From assembly GCF_910592395.1 (NCBI RefSeq), contig NC_088326.1, forward strand, positions 13,399,001 through 13,459,000: a stretch of 60,000 nucleotides of DNA, written 5' to 3'. The translations under genes and the position numbers were made by a program. Positions 33,401-45,400 of this stretch are shown piece after piece (the stretch's first letter is position 1; each line of letters starts with the position of its first letter). The DNA is from Lineus longissimus. Lineage: Eukaryota; Nemertea; Pilidiophora; Heteronemertea; Lineidae. The notes under the pieces are model-generated. The model saw only the letters and a list, made by a program, of their open reading frames with translations, did no database searches and had not been told where the DNA came from.

Positions 33401-36400
33401 AGAGTGCAGGGTTAGGTCACGGTTATCTCATACTTTGAGCCATTGTTTGTCAAAGTCAACATGGCAGGGAAGCCAGTTTAGACTTGCAAACAGATAATGC
33501 AGCAAGCTCACACACCTTTCTCAACAGAAGCCATCAAGCCCAGCCACATCTGACTCTACACGAAGCTCATACGGATGACTCTTCATACAATACAGATACT
33601 CCTCATACAATATAGATGACCCTTCATACAATACCAATGACTCTTCATACAATACAGATACTCTTCATACAATATGGATGACTCTTCTTATGATGTCTCA
33701 GTGCACTTGGTGCAAACTGTATTGCAGCTAAACTAGACCTTAGAACGCTGTCTTAACCCTCCACAAACACACCATTTTTGCGGGGTGCTTGAGTCAATAT
33801 GGTATAGAGTTACATCAAGCCCAGACCAGAGTGCAGTTAGACGCAACAGTACAAGAAGCTGCAACAGACATATTTCTTTGACGTTCCTTCCTTCTCACAT
33901 CTTCTCAGTCGCAAAGTTTCACTTCACCTGAAACACCTACCTTTCTACAGCAACCCAACGAGCACACAGCCGCCAACAGGTGGCGCTAATAGGTGGCGTT
34001 GGTGGTCAAGTAAAGAATGAGACAGATTTGAAATGAATGTGAGTGAAAAGAGAACTTCAGGAGCAGGAGATTTTATTCAACATTTGCAACCTGAATTTGT
34101 CCTGGTATTGACCCGATAATCAAAATTCAGTCTAACTTGTGAGTAAAATCTCTGCTCCAGATGATAAACCAATGTGAACTTACAGGAGGTTTGTGCTTAG
34201 GAGGAGAAGAGGCGAGCGGACTTGCTGGTGCGTCATCACTGGCGCTCGAGTAATAGTCCAAGTCTGGCACAAACAGTGTCTGAAACAACATGCACAGTTC
34301 AGGGCCCAATATCATCAAACCTTAATGCCACTTCTGTTTATGCTCTATGATGATCAAATGGAAATGAACACTAACCTGGAATGAGCATAACAAGAGTGGT
34401 ATTCAAGTTAATGAGACCAGGCTCAGGGCTCGACAGATCTGATCTACTGCGTGAGGTTCGTATGAAAATGGCCTCAGAGAAGACGATATGGAGACAGAAG
34501 TCTCTGCTCCTGAGTTCTTTCTCAGGCCATCTTGCACCCCTCTCAGAGGCAATGGCCTGCCCACAGAATCTTTAAAGCCCTGAGTAATTACACACATGCA
34601 GTGCTTGCAACACCCTGGGGAGGAGGGTATATTTTGCAGCAAGCAAGCTTTCTTATCCCTTTTTGGTTGAAGTCACTTTGAAGTTTTGCTGCAGCGCAGT
34701 CTTTTAGTTGAGTTCTCAGAGATTGTAACTCGGTTTGAAGGGGACCAGCAGTCTCATCACTGCTTGGAGGTTATCATAAGAACAGTAAAGAAAGGGTGCA
34801 AAATCAAAGGAACTGAATCTGAAGGCAGGAGCCTTAGACTTTGGCTTTCAGAGGACAGAATTTCAACTGCACACAGAATAACTTCCTTGTTTAAGTAATG
34901 TGTCACTAGACAGGGCTCTGAGGGTCCAAGGGACCTGACTGAGTTATAGAGGACATTTTGAGCAGAGCCGGCCAATACACAGGGTCACCAAACAAATGCT
35001 GAGCCGAACTTCATGAGGGTTCTCACTTGCACCATGGTTCCAGGCTGCCACCTCTAGCTCTCTTTACAGAACTACTCAAGTCAGCTAAAGAATGGAGTCA
35101 AGGTCATGACTGTGACCTTGACATGAAGGTTAACATACCTGTCCTGGGAAAATGAAGCGTGTTGATAATCTGTTGAGGTTGCAGAGTTCTGACGGAGTCG
35201 TGTCAAACTGGGCTGCTATCTTCGGCAGAGTGTCGCTGTTCTTGACCTGGAGGAGAGGATTGATGGTATACATTAGACACATTAGATGCAGGAGGACAAG
35301 GACAATAGATTGAAAAATCTGTTAATGGTGAATAGATGAGCCTGGGCTTACGGCCAAACAGTGAAGATGGGTGATCATTTCCAATTTATTCATAAACAGG
35401 CAACCCGTTCCTCTGACTCGCCTTTTGTGGAAATAGCACTCATAAAACTGAAAGATACAGTAGTATAGGGTTAACTGAGTACAACTGAAGGATCCAGTAG
35501 TATAGGGTTAACTGAGTACAACTGAAGGATACAGTAGTATAGGGTTAACTGAGTACAACTGAAGGATACAGTAGTATAGGGTTAACTGAGTACAACTGAA
35601 GGATACAGTAGTATAGGGTTAACTGAGTACAACTGAAGGATACAGTAGTATAGGGTTAACTGAGTACAACTGAAGGATACAGTAGTTTTGGGTTAACTGA
35701 GTACAACTGAAGGATACAGTAGTATAGGGTTAACTGAGTACAACTGAAGGATACAGTAGTATAGGGTTAACTGAGTACAACTGAAGGATACAGTAGTTTT
35801 GGGTTAACTGAGTCCAACTGAAGGATACAGTAGTATAGGGTTAACTGAGTACAACTGAAGGATACAGTAGTATAGGGTTAACTGAGTACAACTGAAGGAT
35901 ACAGTAGTATAGGGTTAACTGAGTACAGCCTCGTACAAGTTGTAATGAAGTACGAGTTAACTACACGATCATCTGGCAGATTTGACGAGGGAGCGTGGTT
36001 ATAATGTGAACACCTCATTATAATCCCATACATCATGTTGCTAGTCTTGCACGCATCATTTAATGGCATCATCAGAATGTATGCGATGGCTGCTCGAGAT
36101 TGTTTACGCCAAGTATTGATTTCAAATGGCCGTGGTTCATTATCGTGATTAGTTGGTGATACATCAGGCCCGCTTCTGAGATCTGTCTCTCAATGTTGGT
36201 TTAGTGAGCAGTGCTCTATTTGTGATCGAAAGCCCACCGGCAAATCCGCAGCCCCATGACTCCCGTCGCCCGTCCCTGAGAAGAGGTGCCCCACGGCAAT
36301 CAGAGTGAACTCATCTGTGTACAGCCACCGTGGTACTGATGTTTAACGTGGGGCTAATGAAGTAGAGATGGTTGAGATCATAATGTCATATCGATGCTAA

Positions 36401-39400
36401 TCATGCCATGGTGACGGACAAGCTTATACCTTCATCAAGCAAAGGATGTTTTTGCAGATATCGAGGGTTGTGAAAATAAAGGCTTTTACGGTTTTCATCA
36501 GATTACATGTATATCTGCAGCGAGAATCTTGGATGTCATTGAGGTCAGATGGCCAATAGGGGGTGGGGTCACAACACACAGACCTTCGGATGACAACACG
36601 ACCAATATAGAACTGTTTATGCAGCGCTCAGTGTATCTCTGATCGCATGGCTGACGGGAGAGTCGCATGGCTGACGAGAGAGTCACATGGCTGACGAGAG
36701 AGTCGCATGGCTGACGAGAGTGTCACATGGCCGACGAGAGAGTCACATGGCTGACGAGAGAGTCGCATGGCTGACGAGAGAGTCACATGGCTGACGAGAG
36801 AGTCGCATGGCTGACGAGAGTGTCGCGTGTTGCAATCTCTCGTCACTAATCAGCTGATTATTCTCCCGAAGTGTCACCGCATCATTTCAATGACAGATCG
36901 TTCGCACTGGTGTCAGAACAAATACAAGCATTAGGACAGAGTTATGACTTGGCTGGTTATAAAGTCAATGGTCGTTTGGTGTTTTGACTGTCAGCCTCAG
37001 AGCTGTCATGGGAAACTATGATAGCTCAACTGGCAGAGCATTTGACTGGTAATCAAAAGATCTGTGGTTCAAATCCAAATCAAGGCAACTGACTTTTCTG
37101 TAATTATATTCATTACATCCTTTCTGACTGTCAGATATGATGAGGTGTCAGAAGTATTGGGCACAGGATCTTTGTTCAAGAGGCTGTGCGTTCTATTCAG
37201 GTCCCACCTCACCAGAGGACAACTCATCAAAACAGCCTTGGCTTTCTCTGGTTTCTGTTTTCAAATACTATGTACTGATGATGTGCTTCTGAGATGACCC
37301 TCTGGAGAAACCATTTCATTTCACAATTTCAAATGCCACCATCACTCTAAACAACCTCTTTATGTAACAACAAACCAATATGACCTTTGAGACAATCGCA
37401 TCAGAAAAATAGCCCACAGCGATTTCATCAGTTTATCCTTGACATTTAACGAAGAGGAGGATTGGCTCAACCTCTGAGACGACCTATCCAAGAAACTGGC
37501 CAAACCCATTCCTCAACCTGAGTAAAACCCCTCTGACATGCCCCCAGCAAAACAGCCCCATCGATTTCATCATATTTAATGTCAATATCACTCTAAACAT
37601 CTCTTTATTTAGCAATACTGGGTGGGGGAAGATTAAAGCCTGATAAACAAGATTTTAAATCAAATTTTCTCTTCGCAGAAAAAGCAAGAGCTGATCGTCT
37701 ATGAATGTTTATAACACTTAACTGACAGTGGTCACAGTGCAGTTATTCAGCATCTAAATCTGTGATTTCATAAATCAAAGCAGATTTTTTCAACTGATAA
37801 GCCTTGGCCGGATACCCTGAAGGCTTTTAGTGAGTTTGGCATCACAAGCCTGAACAGCAGATGCCATATTATACAAGCTTCTTCTTGACTCAACCACATT
37901 TCGCAAGAAATGTTGCATATTATGCCACGTTTCTACAGCAAACCACACATGGCTCGTCAACACACATCCGTCTCTCAACCCTGGAACTTATTGATTTCAG
38001 TCTCTTCACCTCACCCATGATGTTCGCTGCGCATAGCACATTTCACACATATCATAGGTATCCATGGTGTATGCAGAGACTGATTATCGATTTTCTATGG
38101 TTACTAAGTATACTATAGTGGGTGGTGGAACCAAGTAACCGCTGTAATCAAATTCAAAACAAAACTTACAGGGTGACCCAAAAATGTCTCATCATTTTTA
38201 TGTTGCAATTGATTTGACTTTTAAAAGTGATGAGTGAATCAAACACTCCTCACTCGGGCTGATAAAAACAATTCAAGCTTCTCAATAAGATATGCAGAGC
38301 TTTAAAGGCATATGTTGTTCCTACAGATATATTCATCCTTGGTTCCATCATATCTAGTGTGTATTTCTAACACCAGGTGACACCAATGGTCAGTCGCATG
38401 CATGCATGCTTGTGCTGTCTGTGAGTAGTTGGTGTAACCTGTTACAGATTTGTCATGCCTGACTTAATAACTGAATCACTATCATGATCATTTGGACTTG
38501 CTTTGTGGGTGATGACGTCACCTGAACAACTCTATTGACAATTCCAACCACTCAAGTTCAATGACTTCATTGGCACCTGAACCCTTAGACAATAGACAAC
38601 ATTCAAGTTGAATTCTGACACGATCTGTGCATTACAAACACTGGATGAGTGTTTACCTGCCCTTGCCCTGGTTGAGAGTCAATGTTACATCACATCCCAT
38701 TCATCAAGGCTAACTGACAATTAGCAACTACAATAGGATCTATTGAAGGCAGTCAATGACAGCTTAATGAGCTTAGGGGAAAGGTGAGCGAAGCGTGAAA
38801 GTGTGCCCACTCCCAGAATGTGACCCAAAACACGCTTCCCGAAATTGGTGGCTTGCATTGGAACTGACTTTTTCCTCCTTGTCCGTCAAAGGCATTCAAG
38901 TGTGTTGGTCAACCATGACTATCTCCTTTGTCCCTCCACCATAAGGCCTAGTTTCTCCTTATGACATCACTATTTCGGACACTCAGCACCCCATTTCTGG
39001 AAAGGAGTATACCTACCCTATAATCCATGGTTCCCTTGGGTTTAATGATGACTCGAGCTTTCTTGTTATTCTCAGTGTTATTCCCTGCCAAGCCATCGTT
39101 CGAATCTGAAAATAGACAATGTTGATAATGGGCTTAATAAAAACTTCTTCTAATGCCACAGCATCTAAAGACAACAGGATCCTTCAACCTGGTGCCTATG
39201 AAAGTGGAAGCAAAACACTCTTGTTTGAGATGCACACCCAACAGTCAGTCCCTTACGAAGTCAGCTGTCATAGAGTGTTCTGCCTGAGAGCCCAAGGGTA
39301 GTGATCTCTGGCTACTGATTCAATGCCACCAACCCTCCACATTTCCTCTCTGCCTGAGACCCCCAGGGTAGTGATCTCTGGCCAGTGATTCAATGCCACC

Positions 39401-42400
39401 AACCCTCCACAGTTCCTCTCTGCCTGAGAGCCCAAGGGTAGTGATCTCTGGCTACTGATTCAATGCCACCAACCCTCCACATTTCCTCTCTGCCTGAGAC
39501 CCCCAGGGTAGTGATCTCTGGCCAGTGATTCAATGCCACCAACCCTCCACAGTTCCTCTCAGCCTGAGAGCCCAAGGGTAGTGATCTCTGGCCACTGATT
39601 CAATGCCACCAACCCTCCACAGTTCCTCTCTGCCTGAGAGCCCAAGGGTAGTGATCTCTGGCCAGTGATTCAATGCCACCAACCCTCCACAGTTCCTCTC
39701 TGCCTGAGAGCCCAAGGGTAGTGATCTCTGGCCAGTGATTCAATGCCACCAACCCTCCACAGTTCCTCTCTGCCTGAGAGCCCAAGGGTAGTGATCTCTG
39801 GCCAGTGATTCAATGCATTCAACCCTCCACAGTTCCTCTCTGCCTGAGAGCCCAAGGGTAGTGATCTCTGGCCAGTGATTCAATGCCACCAACCCTCCAC
39901 AGTTCCTCTCAGCCTGAGAGCCCAAGGGTGGTGATCTCTGGCCAGTGATTCAATGCCACCAACCCTCCACAGTTCCTCTCCACACATACAGGTCCATCTT
40001 ATACATGTGATCAACAGTACTAGTATTCCCCAATAAATCAATTGCAACTGAATAGCAACATCAGCCATCAACTCCAAGGATTCAAACTCAGGTGTGCCAT
40101 CGCCGTTAGACAAGACTTGGGTGAGTTGATGGAATGTGACGTTGGAGACAGTTGGACATCACCTCAAGGACGGATGGGGAGAGGGTGGAGATGAACTGGA
40201 CCTCATTAGAGCCGAGCAACACTACAGTTGGTTGGTGAGGTCATTGGCATTGGCATTTTAAGAGAAGACCTCCAGCTGTGGGGAGCTGTCTAAACGTGTT
40301 TACGCTTTAGATATAGCCCCAGTGGCTGGTGTAGCCATATCACATTGCTGTAGCAATGGAGCCTGGCATATCATGGATGATCGCGTAATCAATCACACCG
40401 CTTCTTGTTGATGGTCGCCAAATCATTATTGGATACACGACACATTTTCTCGGCGCTATTTTTAGCGTGTGTCCTCGTCCTAACTAGTATTGTCGTATCG
40501 CGATGGCGTCAGCCGGTGAAATTAGCCACGATTGTATGTTGAGGGGATGGTAGAAGATACGCAATCAGAATGAAATATGAGAAGGTTGCCGTCTCAAGAG
40601 CTGGAGCTTTCTTTGGGAGAGATCTTTGCCAGGTTCTCTTGATGTGTACAAGCTTTCAAGGAACGCAGGAAAAGCCTTAGTTTGGGGTGAATACAAAGAG
40701 AGTTGCACTGTAGTCTGGTGACAGAAGAAGCTCTACATACAAAGCTCTTTGCTGGATTTGAAGTCCTGTATTGAATCCCTGCTTCAAGGGGCCTCGCTTG
40801 GAATGAATGTAAGAAGGTGTGTTGAAGTGACAGTGTAAGAACCTGGTCAGAAGTTCCCTAAGAAAGGAGTCTTTGGAGGACTTGGTCAGGAAACACGACT
40901 CATGCCAAAGGGAAGTAACCATGTGTTCTCAACAGCACTGCTCTTTCTTAAATCGTTTTCTTCAAACTGCCACCATAAACACCAAGAAAGAGTCAGTCAT
41001 AGTTAGTAGATGTACCACGAAAAAGACATCGACAGACAAAGACATTGAGTTGTTGATGAGATGTGGTCTCCACCTTGCTACGGACATGATCAATATGTTG
41101 GCGTTGGCAGCCATTGTTATTTTGGCACATCAAGCGACCATGAATTATTCACTCTCAACCCATCAGTGGAGACTCGACACTACTCAGAATCAATCAGTGT
41201 TGAAGTGACCTTGGCCAAGCAAGAACTGTGAAGACGTTTCTGGTGGTTGGATCAGAATAGCGAAGGCTGGGTATCAAAGAGGACGGCTTTTATGAATTTG
41301 GACAGAGCCACCTTGTTGGGTGATCTCTTCTCACTGCAGCTTCAATAGACTGTAATGCTCTGTTGTCAGGTAATCATGTAACAGGAATAAAGGACAAGAA
41401 ATGTCGTCCAAAACCCCAACATTTCTGAATCAATGGAGGTCAAACAATAACAAATATATCAATAATCAAAAGAAAACTCCCAAACACATGCAAATGATGA
41501 AAACTGTTCAGAAACGAGGATGGTATCTCTAGGTGTTATCTGGCGGCCTCCTCCCAAGATAATCGCGATAACAAATGCTGGGCGATTGATCATCACACGT
41601 ACCAGGCTCGAGATATATAGATTTCTTGTCCAAGAGATACATCAAGGTGATGAATTACCTCACACAATCTTTTGCACAGTTAATTGTGAATTTTATTATG
41701 ATAATTTGGTTGTTCTTGGCAGCGGTTTGTTTAGGGTCTAAGAGGTGATCTCGAAATCAGAAAACCTCTAGACGCATCAAGGAAGATGTGAATGTGTCAC
41801 ATCTACAAAAGTGAACCCGACAGTAAATATAACGGTAAACATACCTTGTGAGTCGCTGCGCTTGAGTTCCATCCGGGACGACCTGGGACTGAGGTCGGTT
41901 ACCGGGAGTGAGTCTGGTTTGGCTGAGATAGATTCACCACGCAGCTTCTCCTTTATATCTGATGACAGGTTATCCCAAGAGAGTGGGTTCATTATCCCAA
42001 GGCCAGCCGTGTCCACAGACTGGGCCTTAGTTCTGAAAATAGACAACGGGTGGAATATGAAACATTTGTTATCTGGATACCTCTATATATCGGACACTCT
42101 GGCAACACTTCATTGTGCCAACAACACCAGCTATTGACTAACTTGGCCTTCGTTCTGAAAATAGACAATCACGTACGCACATATCAAAACATGAGTAAGT
42201 CCAAAAGAGTTCTGAGGTCACCACTCTTGATTAACCCACCAACAACAGCTACACAATAATAAGTTAGACAATTGATGAAATTTTCGGTGCCTTTCAAACA
42301 TGTTGGCACCGGGCCATAGAGTGTTAAAAGTGAAGGTGAGAATGATGCAAGGTCGCTGCAAGTCATGAGAAGACTGCCTCGAGGTGTGCATCAGAAAGCT

Positions 42401-45400
42401 CATCTACATTCCACGAGATCATCTAACGTTGTTGATCATGATCAATGCAAACAGTGCCATGACTGTCACTTGGGCACATGGAGAAGGAGGGTGATGAACC
42501 ACAGTAGATCAGTGAGTTGTGAGTTGTCATTAGAGTAGGTCAGGTGAACATCGCAGGTCCGAGGCAACCAATAGTGGCAATACCAGTGGTATAGTCATGA
42601 TGAGTTTAAAGCCTTTCCGACCTTGGTAAAGGCCCGAATGATATTGCAACCAATTTTTGTCACAGCGGCAGTTTTTTTACTGACCTGTGTTTGTTTTAAC
42701 AAATAAAGTGTTCTACAAAAGTGTCATTTCACCAAAACACAGTCAGCTGTACTAAACTATTCAATGTTTAACTGCTTTGTCAAATCATAGCTGGAGGTTT
42801 CGATGCTTTGAACTGTCACAGTGTATGCAACTTGGTCTGTATTCTCAGATCCAAGAGGGCCTCGATGAAGTACCAAACACCTTGCTGCTATGATATTTGA
42901 GTTAAATGCGTGGGTTCTATTTTAAGTTATTATCGATTCATCGAATCATCAGAAGGTGTAAACATCCCGAGGTATGGAGTTTTGAAATGTCACCGTGAAA
43001 ATACTATCACACGTACATGTACCATGAAGCGGATGATGACAAAGCTTTGGAGTATTGATTATACAGAGCATGGAAAGATCACAGTATTCAAGGTATACAT
43101 GTCACTCATGATTGGGGTGAACTTTGGAGAAAAAGAATTGTGGTAATTGACGGAACTCTCCTTGTATTATTACTAAATTAGGATTAATAGAGCTGTTAAC
43201 ACAACAGGAAGAACACTGGGTGAGGTTGGATTTATCACAATATCAGAAGGCTATCTATTTCATGGACTAAAAGTGAAAGATTAACCATCAGTCAAGCTGG
43301 TTCTATCAACACAGGGCTAGTCTATGTTTGACACTGATGACTCCAGGTGCATCGCATGACCAAACTTTCATCCTCATGCTTCTTGTTTCATGTGATCCAA
43401 GCCAAAGGTTTCTCACCTCCAAAGAAGGAAAGGTGCTTTGTTCTCGGCTCCAGTGGATCTACAGATGATGATGTGAGAATAATAGCGCAGACATCATTGA
43501 CCACACCATTCGCTCATCAGGCTCAGACGGCCGAGGTGACCTCCAAGAATAACACTCTCATTGTCACACAGGATTAGAAATGATTGTACAACCAGCACTA
43601 CAAACAATACTCACAGTAACAGTATGTGACCTGTCACAGGAAAACGAGAGGCATGTCGCATGGAAGGTGAGCCTAAATGTCACCATGAATGGAAGAAATT
43701 GATGCCATCAGATGTCACGAAAGTGAAATGAACAACCAGTCCGTCTCAACCTGCCAAGCTCAGAGTCCCATTTTGGTGTGACAGGTCACATATTCTGATG
43801 TAGACTGATAGCGGTGTTTCAAAGTACTATATACAGCTGAACAGACTGTATCAATAGGTTTACCAGTACCGCACAAAATCTGACAAAGAGACCAAGGTTA
43901 AATCCGGCCTTCCATGGAAGACCTGGAGTGAGTAAAGAAGACCTCTTCTTGTCTTCAAGATGAACTTGGACCACAGAGAACCTTAACATCATCAATTCTG
44001 AATCCAACCCAGCAACCCTATGATTATCAACCACATTCTACGAGAATATCGATGCAGCGCCACCAATAGTCAATGGATTTCCACGCTGTCGAAAGATTGT
44101 TGAAATATTGGAGAATATGACTGTTTTAATTTATCTTGCTGCCAGTGGGATGATTCATGGCGGTCCAGGGACGGCCTATCGCAATCGAGATCTTGGTGTA
44201 ATTCTACGCCAACAGGCCTGGATTTTCACCCATGAAGACCCAGTCTGATCTATTTAGAGACTGCGTAGTGTTTGACGTTGAGAAGTGCGCCATATGCAGG
44301 CTCGAGTCTATCTAGATTCTTTTACTAGTCCATCTTCAGAAAACTACAATAGTCACAGGACTGTATGGCTTGTTTACTAGTCCAGCTTCAGAAAACTACA
44401 ATAGTCACATGACTGTATGGCTTGTTTACTAGTCCAGCTTCAGAAAACTACAATAGTCACAGGACTGTATGGCTTGTTTACTAGTCCAGCTTCAGAAAAC
44501 TACAATAGTCACAGGACTGTATGGCTGGTAACCCCACAAAACTACAATAGTCACAGGACTGTATGGCTGGTATAACCCCACAAAACTACAATAGTCACAG
44601 GACTGTATGGCTTGTATAACCCCACAAAACTACAATAGTCACAGGACTGTATGGCTTGTATAACCCCACAAAACTACAATAGTCACAGGACTGTATGGCT
44701 TGTATAACCCCACAAAACTACAATAGTCACAGGACTGTATGGCTTGTTTCACCCCACAAAACTATGCATAGTTATTCTATGATTTTATGATATGAACAAA
44801 GAAATGAATAGTACATGAACTTTATTCCATTTTATCACATCTCTCATTTGCATCGACCAGACAAATGTCGATCAGCTACTGCCCAAGGTGTGACAGCTGC
44901 ATTGTTGACACAATGTGGGAGTTCCATCAGGTTTTATCGACAAACCTTTCTAATCCCATCCTGTCCTCATAGTTTCCCCTGGCTGGGGACACACTCAGCT
45001 ATTTGGAGAACACTGCAGACAGTACAATGCATGCTCATAATTAAGTTAAAGCATAAAGCCAATCAGAATACAATGGTATGATTAGAATTTAACAAGAAGT
45101 GATGATTAAGCATTTTCTTAGGTTTTGACTTTGAGGATCACTTTCCTTCTTGAAGTTGAGCTTATTACTTTATCCTGTTCATTTGACAATGGAGACAATA
45201 GTCATGATAGTCTGGAGAAGCAGTTTCTATACACTTGTGTTGATCCATGGATTAACCATGGACTGGCATATGATTATGATTCTACAACTCCAGTCCCTGA
45301 CCCTCGTCTCTTCAGAACATCGAGGTTTCTCCAACACATGACTCGAGTACTGTGTAGGGGCATTTGTTGCTCAAGGGTAACTTATCTCAATAGAATATAG

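Noticed and set aside
35446-35926. Telomere-like TAGGGTTA words
   Set aside because: TAGGGTTA occurs once per 37-bp unit and is not contiguous TTAGGG; there is no interstitial telomere.
39390-40113. Series of overlapping 61-77-residue minus-strand open frames
   Set aside because: Each is the same 70-bp repeat read through; the frames tile at 70-bp offsets.
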